Shown piece by piece: positions 22,128 to 31,992 of a stretch of 64,000 nucleotides of DNA. The position numbers were made by a program, and so were the translations under genes. Source of the DNA: Augochlora pura. Taxonomy: Eukaryota; Arthropoda; Insecta; Hymenoptera; Halictidae. The notes under the pieces were generated by a model. The model saw only the letters and a program-made list of their open reading frames with translations, was not told the origin of the DNA and made no database searches. Within the stretch, counting starts at the first letter, position 1; the number at the start of each line of letters is the position of its first letter. Location: positions 2,346,078 through 2,410,077 of the forward strand of contig NC_135781.1 of assembly GCF_028453695.1 (NCBI RefSeq), read 5' to 3'.

Positions 22128-23076
22128 AAAGCATCCGAAACGATTCTACACAGTGGCGCGCGTCGCCCGAGCACGTGCCGTTCGCGTAGACCCGTTTCGA
22201 CGATGCTTCACGGGGCGCTAGTTAGGCCGGCCAATCTTCATTCATTATTTAGCCAATCCCGGCGCAGTCTCTTTGATGTCTGGCGGCAGCCACCGATTAT
22301 TGAATCAATTATTGAACGGCACTCTCTTTTCGCCGCGCGCGCGCCTTTTTCCGCCCTTCGATCTCGCCTCGCGTCGAAAACCAGCCACCCCCGGGCCCTG
22401 ACTTCCCTCCACCACCCATCCCTCGCCCTCCGCCTGATTCCTTCGTCGCGCCATCGCCACGTAGAAGATTTATTCCGTTCAAGGAAGAAATTGCTCGTTG
22501 GTACGGTCACGGAGAACCGATTCCGCGGGAGGTCAGCCCCGAAGTCCAGGTTAAGGTCCACCCGCGTGTACAAGGCCCTCCGCCGTCTATTATCGTCGTA
22601 TAATGCACGCCAATTACCCCCGGGGAGGAAGAGGCATCGCGGAAATGGCGGCCTAACCGCCGGTACGTGCTCATTTCACCCGATGGCCGGCCGAAGGTCG
22701 AAGCCTTAACGACAAACCAGCTTTTTCGGTTCGTTCTATATTATAGAATTTGTTCGATATACAGCGACAAACATAAAATAACATCATTCAACATCAATTT
22801 CCGGTTATAATAGTTAAATCAATAATTAACCAAACAGTCACCGCGATGCACCAAATGGTGAAAGGGTTAAAAACCTATTATTTTCTTTCATCCCAATACC
22901 TGACATAACCCTCCACCAGACTTGACAGAATGAAGTAAACCGAAAGGGTTAGCTGCATAAAAACCTATTCTTCTCTTTGCTTTTAAAAATAAACAGAATT
23001 CTTGATGAAAACTAACAAAATGTAGTAAATAAAATGGGGGACCTATAAAGATATATTCGTTGGCATTAAAATGTAC
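22128..23076. other. Gene-free, GC-rich then AT-rich, 3' of SGF29
   Basis: 22128-22720 is GC-rich unique DNA with a 168-codon frame lacking any recognisable domain. 22730-23076 is AT-rich with right-type termini GAAAGGGTTAA at 22860-22870 and GAAAGGGTTAG near 22942. Confidence 0.5.
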
Positions 23077-23082
23077 TTTATT
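23077..23082 (-). terminator. SGF29 poly(A) signal AATAAA
   Basis: A canonical AATAAA on the minus strand lies 73 nt past the SGF29 stop codon, in the position expected for a short 3' UTR ending near 23050-23065. Confidence 0.6.
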
Positions 23083-23154
23083 TCGACAAACATCCGTGGT
23101 ATAAAAAGCGAAAGGTACTACCAGTAACATGCGCGTGCAATACAGTCCCAGTTT

Positions 23155-24036
23155 TCAGCACTGGCTCTTGTTCTTCTTGCTCTCCTTGATAGAGATCACG
23201 TAACGTTGAGCGACGTTCAACGGCGGCGAGTATCCGTCCGCGTACGTCGCGTCCTCGAAGAGCACCTCGTACTCTTCGGTAGCGGTGGTCGGCAACTGGT
23301 TGACCACCGCCTTGTAGAAGCAGGTCGTCTGAGGGTACAGCGCCATCACGATGGACCCCTTCGGGAACAACGCGTGAGGATCAGTTTCGGGATTAGCGCG
23401 CATCAACGGCAGCGGGACGACCCTCCTCCTGGACAATGTATGCCTGTCCTTCTGCTCCTCGTCGATATCGTCCACCTCGTATTTATTCGTCGTCGGATTG
23501 AACTGCACCACCTCCGCCAGGATCCAGTTCTCCTCTTCTTCGGAGCCTTTGACAAGGGCCGCCACCATGTCGCCCATCTTCGCAATGTAAGTCAGCTCCG
23601 CGGGGATGGCGCCGCACAGGGGCGGCGGCTTAGCGCCGGGCGCCTTCCCGACGTAGAGCGGCAGGGTCTGCGCGGTGCTCGACAGCATCTTCATCAGCGC
23701 GCCCCGTCGAATCGTCTCCTTGTTGCCGGCATTGCGCGCCTGGATCCGACGCTCGTTTCTGATCGCGCGGATCTCGTTGATCTTGCCGAGCGCCTTTCGT
23801 AAAATTTCTTCTTCTTGCTGGGCATCGCCGACCGCCGCGCTGTACAGGTTCTTTAGCTTTTGTTGGTAGTAGGGCGACACCTTGTCCTCCGGCGTCACTT
23901 TGTCGTACGTCTTGATGATGTTGTTCAGGTTGTGCTCCGAGCGGACACGCTGCGACTCGATCTCGTGCACGAGGTGGTACAGGTTCTTCAGCCGCTCCTG
24001 GATCTGGCTCGCGGCCGCGTCCGCCGTGAACGGCAT
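23155..24036 (-). CDS. Sgf29: SAGA-associated factor 29 (SGF29/CCDC101), complete single-exon coding region
   Basis: A 293-codon frame from ATG to stop, the same length as vertebrate SGF29. Residues about 8-100 are helical and charged, fitting the N-terminal coiled coil that anchors the protein in the HAT module of SAGA and ATAC. Residues about 140-285 form the tandem Tudor domain (SGF29_C), with YEVDDIDEE, HTLSRRRV, ALYPQTTCFY, VLFED and YADGYSPPLNVAQRYV. The known H3 tail contacts are present: D190 and D192 for the N-terminus, and the K4me3 cage Y234, Y241 and F260 (human Y238, Y245, F264). The protein recruits Gcn5-type acetylation to H3K4me3 promoters in the nucleus. The start is the first in-frame ATG; an in-frame TGA lies 17 codons upstream (24088-24090). 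No frameshift or missing residue is seen. The gene is isolated, and antisense to the inferred host intron. The family call is very secure; a coding region without introns is read directly. Confidence 0.97.
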   Translation of the reverse strand: MPFTADAAASQIQERLKNLYHLVHEIESQRVRSEHNLNNIIKTYDKVTPEDKVSPYYQQKLKNLYSAAVGDAQQEEEILRKALGKINEIRAIRNERRIQARNAGNKETIRRGALMKMLSSTAQTLPLYVGKAPGAKPPPLCGAIPAELTYIAKMGDMVAALVKGSEEEENWILAEVVQFNPTTNKYEVDDIDEEQKDRHTLSRRRVVPLPLMRANPETDPHALFPKGSIVMALYPQTTCFYKAVVNQLPTTATEEYEVLFEDATYADGYSPPLNVAQRYVISIKESKKNKSQC

Positions 24037-24093
24037 CTTCCAGGCGATGTCTCGTCGGGCTGGATGATGGCTGTCTTCCTTATGGGCTCATCA

Positions 24094-24125
24094 CTTGGCC
24101 AGCGTTTCTAGGAAGAGAAATCGTC
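24094..24125 (-). other. Putative 3' splice site of a 5'-UTR intron of SGF29
   Basis: On the minus strand a pyrimidine-rich run (TTTCTCTTCCTAG) ends in AG at 24109-24108, about 72 nt before the ATG. This looks like an acceptor placing the upstream UTR exon further away. A possible donor (CCA|GTATGT) is at about 24739, which would give a roughly 630-nt intron. Neither is proven; an RNA read across the junction would decide. Confidence 0.4.
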
Positions 24126-25455
24126 GTGATTTTAGATTCATGGACGATTCTTTTTTTGGGGGGTGTAGAATATTAGCTATTTATCATATTCTATTCTATA
24201 GATGTAAAATAGAAATTTATAGTACTACAGTAAAGTAATTATATTTAATTGTTGATGAGTTGAACAAATCAAATCAATACTTCTAAAAATAGAAAATAAA
24301 TACCGAAATAAAATATTTATTAAAAAATAATAAAGTTTTTAATTAACTTTGTGTTTTCGACCCTATAATGCCTCTATGGGGTTTTCGACGACCCCATTAC
24401 CAGCAAACTCCCATAAATTCTCTACAAACATACAAATAAATACTAAAACTCCTTCTAAAAATCTAATAAACCTTTCTAACTCCTATTATTCTCCATATTT
24501 CATATTTTAAAAATAATAAACAATATAATACAACAAATAACAATAGCAATAAATACTAAGATTTTGTTTCGAGTCGCTCGCAACCCCATGACGTGACTTA
24601 TGTCAAGAAATGGAAGAGGGTTGTTTTAGGGTTGTGTCTGCAATGAGGTTATATCATGGCTGTGTAGAGGTTATGTAAATTAGGTTCTCCCTTGCTACGA
24701 TAAAATGGATAGGATGCTTTAGGTATAGTTCATACATACTGGGCGCTAGAATTTATATTTATTTAAATATTTCTATGACTAAAGATGTACCCTAAATACG
24801 TAGTAAAGTCTCGTTTATGGAGATATTTTAGATAACCGAGGGGTTCGGATAACAGAATGAGCTTCCATAAACTCAACCTTATTTATTCAGTTCATACAAT
24901 AAACCATTGTTTAGTTAATTAAGATCCATTTCTATCTTCAAAATTTATAATTCTATTTAATTTAAATAATAATATATGAGAAAAAAATTATTTAATTTAT
25001 ATAACAATATATAACAACAGAATTATTCAATTCATATAACAATATATAACAACAAAATGATCAATGCTACAGGTAAAAAACGCGTTCGAACTCAGTGCAA
25101 ATAATAAAAGTATACTTCGAGTCCGAATAACGCCAATACCCTCCGTACAATAAACTATCACGTAAACAACATTTCCTCCTTTACTTTATTCAAAATAAAA
25201 ACCTAAAAGAATACCTTAAGAATCATAAAAAAGGTATAAAATTCTCAAAAACTTAAGTCCACGAACAATTATGCAATTATTTATTTACATACATTACACT
25301 AATTATAAATTAAAAATAACTGCATCGCTAGATATCTGATTCATCCATAAACCTTAAATAAATCTTCAAATGTATCTAAATACATAAATAATTCGATGTA
25401 CGAATATTCATAAAGCTGCTCGACCACAGAGGTTATGGTGGTCGAAAGAAAAACT
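24121..25455. other. AT-rich flank upstream of SGF29, no gene
   Basis: Very AT-rich DNA without an open frame or clear tandem repeat apart from short homopolymer runs. It probably holds the 5' exon/intron and promoter of SGF29 and further intronic DNA. Confidence 0.6.
24570..24700 (-). promoter_or_regulatory. Candidate SGF29 promoter region with CRE/AP-1-like site
   Basis: This is the only moderately GC-rich patch in the AT-rich kilobase upstream of SGF29. It contains a compact TGACGTGACTTATGTCA at 24589-24605, combining a CRE half-site with an AP-1-like imperfect palindrome (TGACTTATGTCA). Placement is suitable for a promoter, but no start site can be seen. Confidence 0.25.
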
Positions 25456-25552
25456 AAAAAAAAAAATCTCGAACAATATTGGATTCGAACTCGTGAACCT
25501 AGTGTTTCTAGTACTCGAACGTAACACGCTACGCCGTTAGCAACATCGCAGT
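25456..25552 (-). ncRNA. tRNA-derived pol III remnant (pseudo-tRNA or SINE head)
   Basis: On the minus strand a box-A-like GGCGTAGCGTGTTACG (25520-25537) is followed about 45 nt later by a box-B-like GAGTTCGAATCC (25481-25493) and then an 11-T terminator (25466-25456). The acceptor and T stems do not pair, so this is not a functional tRNA gene. Confidence 0.45.
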
Positions 25553-26073
25553 AAAGTTGTCCAAACTCTGTTAATATAGAATCTCACGTATAAAGTCGTG
25601 TTACAATACAGCCGTTCGTACTAATCCCTAAACAAAGAGTACACGCGATCACAGTCGCGAGAACAAAAACCGAGCGATCTGCTACGCGAGCGAGCGTCAC
25701 GAAGAACCGACCGGTCTCGCAGCGGCCTCTGAATCGATAGAATCGTGCTGTCGCGGTTACGAGGCGTGCCGAAAGTCGCATCGGAGATAACGGAACATAC
25801 CTCGTTCAGTGCGAAACGAAACCGGGCCGCGGTTTCGTCGACGATTGACCATCGAATATGCTCACCTTTCTAACACGAAGTTACGGGCGGCACTAAACCA
25901 TCTCGACGTCTCGCGATCGACTGTGCACGCGATTCTGCGCCATACTGCTTGGCCCCCCACTCGGGCGTCGCGAAGCCAGACCGCGTCAAGGCGGTGCTGC
26001 CACCTGCCGGCAAACGCTCCAACCAATCCAGCCGCGATAGTTTTGTCCGTCCCGGTGCGAGCACCTCGACTCT
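25553..26073. other. Gene-free GC-rich DNA
   Basis: Unique CpG-rich sequence. A plus-strand frame at 25809-26120 contains LDVSRSTVHAIL, which resembles a helix-turn-helix of transposases or regulators, but nothing else in the frame supports a gene. Confidence 0.4.
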
Positions 26074-26120
26074 TTAACCCTTTGACTGCGGCGCATTCTC
26101 CGGGAAGAACCGTGGAATAA
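26074..26120 (+). mobile_element. TTAA element terminus
   Basis: TTAACCCTTTGACTGCGGCG begins an AT-rich island more than 1 kb long. It resembles the complement of the right end at 59146 (TTAACCCTTTGCAGTCGG). No right partner is found. Confidence 0.4.
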
Positions 26121-26254
26121 ATTGAAGACGTCCAGCCTTTAGTTTGTACTCAGTCGTTTTATGGATTGTTAATTTAATTGGTAATTGGTTATTTAGCGGG
26201 AAACGTTGGGAAATTGGCGTTTAGTTTTGCTTTTTGTGTAGAGATGTGGAAGGT

Positions 26255-26470
26255 TGATGTTAATATGATTTAATATGACTTTAATATAGTTAATATGATT
26301 TAAAATGACTTTAATATAGTTAATATGATTTAAAATGACTTTAATATAGTTAATATGATTTTAAATGACTTTAATATAGTCAATATGATTTAATATGTCT
26401 TTAATTTAATTAATATGATTTAATATGACTTTAATATGATTAATATATAATAATATAATATGATTTTAAT
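26255..26470. repeat. 30-bp AT-rich minisatellite, about seven copies
   Basis: Units of TTAATATGATTTAAAATGAC plus TTTAATATAG repeat with few changes, degenerating at the right edge. Confidence 0.9.
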
Positions 26471-26636
26471 ACGATTTTAAAATGATTTAATATTATCAAT
26501 ATGTCGAAACTAATGCATCGACACTTAATTTATTAAACTTAACTCTTTTGTTACTTCAAATTATTATTATATATTTCAGCTACAATTACATACAATCCGC
26601 AGTGCAATAATAATATTTTAAATTAAATTTAATAAG

Positions 26637-27180
26637 GACTGTCTGCTTTGAGATTTATTAAAACTGACATTATATATTTGATTCGAATTTAATCTTTTAT
26701 ATTTTGATATTAATGAATAGAATTCTCTGCGATGTTTCATAAATATTAAATTCTTCCGTTTCAAGCTGTAAACGTTCATTCTTACATTTTAAATGTAAAT
26801 GTATATAAAACCGTCCACTTTGAAATTGCTTAAAAGGAGCGTCATTATAAATGGAAAATCTTTCGATTTCTTAATGAATAAAGTCCTCCGCGATGTTTAA
26901 TTAATTGGAACTTTTAGCATAGCAATCTTTTCCAGCATATTTTTGTGCTGCGAATTTATACAAAGCTTGCCGGGGTTTTTGACGGATTTTAATAAATAAC
27001 TGTTGGAGAAAGAATATTTATATTCATTTCATGCGATCTTTTACCGTAGATTTATATTGAAGTTTCGGAGATTATTAACAGAAATTAATAAGTAGCTGTT
27101 AAGAAAAGAAAATTTATCTTTATTTCATGCAATCTTTTATACTATAAATTTATATAGAATTTTCAATGATTGTTAACAAT
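26637..27180. repeat. Two decayed tandem duplications in AT-rich DNA
   Basis: 26637-26760 and about 26812-26910 share an ordered series (CTTTGARATT, TTAATGAATA, TCYKCGATGTTT). About 26992-27080 and 27088-27178 share TAGCTGTT-type, TTCATGCRATCTTTTA and GATTGTTAACA. Unit lengths are about 175 and 96 bp. Confidence 0.65.
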
Positions 27181-27822
27181 ATCTTTTATCCTTTAAACGT
27201 AGTTACAATTTCTATTTTACAACCGTATTATTAACTATCATATCAAACAATACAAAATCATAAAACATTGCAAAAGACGATAAAAATTCTAAACAACGCA
27301 GTCAACGACAACTTTTAGCTCGTCGCAACGCATAGCAAAAAAAGAGTGACACTCCTCCCAGCCAGTCGCCAAAAAAGCGCGAAGACGAAACCTAACAATG
27401 CCTTGTGTCGCTTTGAAGTCGAAACACCGGCCGAGAAATTGCAATATTTTTGCATATTTCACGTAGACGCCCCGCTTTGAGCACCGTTCTACGCCCGCGC
27501 CCATCTACTTCTCCACAGAGGGGTTGGTCCGTTTCAAGAGAGCAGTAGCGCGAGTTCTCTGACGGCGTCGAATGATAAGTTGCTGCAATAATCTGCTCAC
27601 GGTTCACGCTGCCGAAGGAACACTTTAAACATCGGCTGCAAAAAAGAAACGTATTACCATCCGTCACCAACGAACGAAGAAAACATTGGTCGCGCCCCTT
27701 CGTCGCCAAAAATATTAACCGCATAGCGAGCCGCGACGAGACGACGTAAAATTCGTGCACCGAACGAAGTCTAGAACGGAAGCTTCTATAGGAAGCGACG
27801 CTTCCTGGACAAATACAGCTTC
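27181..27822. other. Gene-free, normal-composition segment
   Basis: 27290-27800 is non-repetitive with balanced composition and a 122-codon minus-strand frame with no domain I recognise. A GGAAGCG-A-CGCTTCC hairpin lies at 27791-27805, beside a GAAGCTTC that resembles a heat-shock element. Confidence 0.4.
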
Positions 27823-27872
27823 ACCGAACCATCCTTAATAAACCATCCTTAACAAACCAACCTTAATAAACC
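27823..27872. repeat. Short tandem repeat AACCATCCTTAATAA
   Basis: Three to four imperfect 15-17-bp units. Confidence 0.8.
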
Positions 27873-28380
27873 ATTTCCACTGATCGAACAGTCCGGGCGA
27901 TGCGTACCGGTGAAACAAAAAATAAAATACGGTCGGTGCGCTTTGCTCTTCGGCCGACCATGGTAATGAACGGAATCACGATTGGACGGGGGTCGAAGGC
28001 AACGGACCGCTCTCGCGCGGTGTAATCCAGCGCTGCGGCGCGGCGCGGCGCGGCGCGGAGATGTCGATAGCCGGCGCGAAGAATAATCAATTCGTTGGTA
28101 AATTACACGGCACGGACACCCGTGGCTGCGGCGACTCGGTATAAATCACCGAGCGCGCGGAAAAGCTCTCTATCGTTCTTGTTAGGTGCCGGATGATGTA
28201 CCGCCTCACCTCGGGTCCGATCGTACATCAGAGGTGCCGTGCATCATCGCCCTAACAGCCGTGCGCGGGGTCCTGTGTACGCCGCGCGCCGCATCGCTGC
28301 GCATCGCGGCGAAACGCGCGAACCGGGCACCGATAGTCGACGCGAAATGCCGTAACGCGACCCGCCGGCCGCGAACAAGG
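27873..28380. other. Gene-free GC-rich DNA with (GCGGC)n
   Basis: Contains the pentamer run at 28035-28058 and a stem CTCGGT-ATAAATC-ACCGAG near 28133-28151. No gene. Confidence 0.5.
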
Positions 28381-28569
28381 ACGGAGAGAGGGAGAGAGGG
28401 AGAGAGGGAGAGAGAGAAAGACAGATAAAGAGAAAAAGAGAGAAAATGAGAGGCGGAGAGAGAGAGAGATAAAGAGAGAATAGGAGAGGCAGAGAGAAAT
28501 AGAGAAAGAGACAGAGGATAGAGAGAGACATATAGAGAAAGAGAAATAGAGAGAGGGGGAGGGGGGGAT
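28381..28569. repeat. GA-rich array
   Basis: About 190 bases of GAGAGAGG, GAGAAAGAGA and ATAGAGA units. Apparent long Ser/Leu frames on the minus strand are artefacts. Confidence 0.95.
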
Positions 28570-29159
28570 AGAGAATCCCATGGACGCGGTGAAGCATCGC
28601 CGGGCAGGACCGCGTTCCACCGTGCACGCACCATAAACGTACATAAGCGCGAACCGGGGCCCCGGGTTCTTACGAACCCTCTGACCTATTCGCAATGAGA
28701 TGCGTGTCACGCGTGCCACCGGCGCGTACGTGGCCCCCGGTCGCGCACACGCGAGCACCGGGGAAATCGCTGGCCGATTCAACCTGTTCGACGGTTCCCA
28801 AGCGGCCGGTCGGCCGGGCACCGCGCGCGCGAACAATGCGCCGCCGGTTTCGATATATGCGCGCGGATCGCCGGGATTCTTATTTCAGGAAAGTTCAGCT
28901 TTCCGGGAGGGAACAACGCCGGCGCGGCGGCGGGTTCGTTGGACGCGGAATCGTCTGCGCTCGGCCGGGCATCGATAATGGGCGTTTTATATGGGCGTTG
29001 ATATTCGTTGGTTTTCGTTGATTTTCATAAAGAGACGGTGTCTAGTTAATATAATATAGTCGATGTGTTTTAGTTAATTATGTAACACTCATCCAATTTG
29101 TATATATTTTTACTATTTTCAATGTTGGAATATATGTAACAATTTAAATTTTAGGGAGA
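28570..29159. other. Gene-free GC-rich DNA turning AT-rich
   Basis: Unique CpG-rich sequence to about 29000, then AT-rich. Nothing recognised. Confidence 0.5.
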
Positions 29160-29312
29160 CTAGAATATGTTATGTATACTATAGGATATACTATGCTATA
29201 CTACGCTATACTGTACCATACTACTCTACAGTATGCTATACTATACTATACTACTTTACAATATGCTATACTATACTATACTATAGAATACGCTGCATAC
29301 AGTATAGGATAT
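29160..29312. repeat. ACTAT/CTATA pentanucleotide satellite
   Basis: Units ACTATGCT, ATACTACT, ATACTATACTAT in a degenerate five-base register. Confidence 0.85.
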
Positions 29313-30578
29313 AACAATAATTTTGAAAGTTGAAACAAAGCTAAAATAATTTCGTCCACGGCTCGCCAGACCACCATAACCACATGGTGGACACGCCGCG
29401 TGCTGCATTCGTTCGGACTTTCTGTTAGTTGGCGGTGTCGTTTGATTAGTTTCGAGCCGGTCCCAGGATAATTGTACACAAAGTACATATATGTATCTGG
29501 TATTCACAACTATGTCCGCAATATCGTACGGAGTTCTACTGAATCGATTTATTTGAACTTTCCGACACCTGAATCGCCACGAATCTATTATTATTAATCT
29601 ATGAAATTATTTATATTACTATAACATGACAACTTCGTACATTTAATTATTATACATTCTTTTTAAATTTATCATGAAGACCCGGAAATTGTTTAAGAAT
29701 TATTCAAAAGTTATATTAGGATTAATCACAATCGAACAAATTATACATACTAATATAATAACTGCGTCTATTTAATACTAAACCTACCAAGCCCCGAAAA
29801 GGGCTGGCCTTAAAAAGCACACAGCATATATTGCTTCATAACAATAAAAAAAGCTGTCTTTATCTAAACCTCTCACCATTTTTATTATAATACTTACATT
29901 TTGACGACTTTTAATCCCATCCGTTTCTAAGAGAAAACCCTGTATAATATAAACAATTTAAAAGTAAAAGACGTGAGTGAATGCGCGCCTTTGAAATCGC
30001 AAACCGAGGCGAACGTAGAAAACTAAGCGGCAACGATCTCCATCGCATTAAAAATACAAGAATCGGGCGGGCAGATGTGTTTAACTCTCGTCGCAAAACG
30101 ATCCTCTGTAATCGACGCGGAGAGAGAGAGAGAGAGTGCAACCCGGGCGTCGGTCGATATACGCGCTGTATACTCCAGATGAATATCGCGGAGCAGACAG
30201 ACCGGCGAACGTGAATGGCATTGTATACGCGGCGCCTCCAACCCCCGCCGGGAAGGGTGGGGGCACCCGACATCTCCTTACGCCTCGTTAGACGCCTTGT
30301 TTCGCGCCTCGCAAAACCCGCGTACGAGAGTATATACGTAATATCGCGGATTGTGACCGCCTAAGCTCGTCGCCTTCCATAATACGTTTTAATGGCCCAT
30401 TCTGGCGGGGAACCCGGCTGCCGCCGCGCGAAAAGGATTTGATTTCTCGCGAAGCGGCGCGACGGGGTCCTGCGACGCCCGCTTCAACGACGAAAATCGA
30501 GACCCGTGGATTTTCGATGAAGCGATCTCCGACGAATCGCTTTTCATTCTTTCGACCCCTCGTCGCGACGCGTTGATA
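29313..30578. other. Gene-free, mixed composition
   Basis: 29560-29970 is AT-rich and 29970-30578 GC-rich with a short (GA)n run at 30120-30136. No supported gene. Confidence 0.5.
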
Positions 30579-30874
30579 TTAACCCTTTTGGGGAACGATT
30601 AGGCGAATTTTGCAGGTGTTGAGTGGCTTGTGTATAAATTGTTTTAGTTTGTATATAATGGAAATATAATTTATATAGAATTATATGAAATTATACACAA
30701 TTATATAATATATATACATAGATATAATTATCTTAAATTGTATATAATAGAAATATAATTTATACACGATTATATGTTATTATATACAATTTTACAACTT
30801 ATATACGGTTATGTGCAACTATAAATTGACAAAAGGTGAAACAGTTGCTACGAGTCGCAAGAATCAAGAATTAA
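30579..30874. mobile_element. Putative TTAA-bounded AT-rich element
   Basis: Begins TTAACCCTTTTGGGGAACG and ends at the TTAA shared with the next element. The core repeats TATATAATRGAAATATAATT about twice (30652 and 30745). Its own right inverted end is not clear. Confidence 0.35.
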
Positions 30875-31113
30875 CCCTTTATAACGACGCAGCACTAAAT
30901 TTATTTTAATGAAATATGAAATCATTTTTAATATTGTTTATCAATATTATTTAGCTTTAAAAAATTGTTAAATAGTAGAGTTGTTAATACAAGACACTAG
31001 AATCAATTTTACACGCCTAAAATTGCCCTTTGTTAAATAAAATAAGAATATTCCGAGCCAGAAAAAATTATCTCAAATTTACAGTTAAAACATCTTCAAC
31101 CATAAAGGGTTAA
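30871..31113. mobile_element. TTAA-type MITE, 243 bp
   Basis: TTAACCCTTTATAACGACG and CAACCATAAAGGGTTAA are good inverted ends. The interior (ATTTTTAATATTGTTTATC, AAATTGTTAAATAGTAGAGTT) is a diverged relative of the foldback elements at 20263 and 21538. Confidence 0.65.
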
Positions 31114-31843
31114 CCAATGGGAGATCTAACAAACCGTTCGCGATGCGATGCGTATTCATTGAAATGTCGCGCGGTACGGCCGGTGGTCCGCCCATTAGAA
31201 CAATATTTTATGCCTAATTGATGCAAAGTAAGACCGTAAGAACGTCCGCCGATTTGAATTGTTAATGCCGTGCCGTAGCGCGAGCGCGCGCACGGCCCAT
31301 CGATGTCTAATTATCATGTACACCGCGATTCAATGGCATTACACTGGCGGAACCTATGAATCATATTACGCCGGGACAAATGAATTTCACAGTATTATAT
31401 GCAAAACCATACATACGGGGGCCACGCTACGCTCTCGCAGGCTGTTATCGCGGCGGATTTTCCAAGGAATGGGTTCCCGCGGGCCCGTCAATAATTATCC
31501 TGCCACCGCGCGGCGATAAATCAAACGGTTGGAAACGAAAATGACAGGGGCGATGGTCGTTGATAATACACGTGTATCTACGAATGTATGCTAATTGCGC
31601 GCGTCGCGGAGATGAATGTATATATACGATGTATTAATACGTGTCACTGGGTGGTGATGGTGAAAATATTCCGCGTACGCTATAATACCGAGCCAGGGTA
31701 TAGCCTCCGTGGACTAGCTATCCTTGGACAGAGTTTCGTAGGATATTCGTAGAGGTTAGGTGTGGAGTAACGAACACCGCGAGGTTAGGCAGAAGACTGA
31801 CTTTATTCGTTTTTTTTTTGTCTTTTTAAATTATTAACCCTTT
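31114..31843. other. Unique non-repetitive segment, possible regulatory DNA
   Basis: 31190-31450 has normal composition, no repeats and many homeodomain/POU-like words (CCTAATTGATGC, CTAATTATCATG, TATGCAAA). No coding potential. A conserved non-coding role is a guess from composition alone. Confidence 0.25.
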
Positions 31844-31992
31844 CGGTGCGAGCACTCTGTCCGCCATGACAGTCTCGCTGTATAAGAAAATATTTCCTAA
31901 GCGTTAATGAAAAACTGTGCTTAATAAAACGACATTTTTGAACAAAAGTGTTGCTTGTAACTTAAGAGATATTCAGAGGTACTTATATAAAA
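31844..31992 (+). mobile_element. TTAA element end, family A copy 2
   Basis: TTAACCCTTTCGGTGCGAGC, CTGTCCGCCATGACAG and AAAAACTGTGCTTAATAAAA follow the same order as at 12550. The right end is not identified. Confidence 0.65.

Noticed and set aside
22203..22709. 168-codon frame in GC-rich DNA
   Set aside because: Composition-driven; no recognisable family, and an overlapping minus-strand frame is also open.
23206..23802. 198-codon plus-strand frame
   Set aside because: Antisense shadow of the SGF29 coding region; no domain and explained by GC-rich codons on the other strand.
25809..26120. Frame containing LDVSRSTVHAIL
   Set aside because: The short helix-turn-helix resemblance is not supported by any other transposase or regulator motif upstream or downstream.
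27392..27760. 122-codon minus-strand frame in normal-composition DNA
   Set aside because: No recognisable domain, no splice sites or conservation evidence; kept only as a gene-free segment note.
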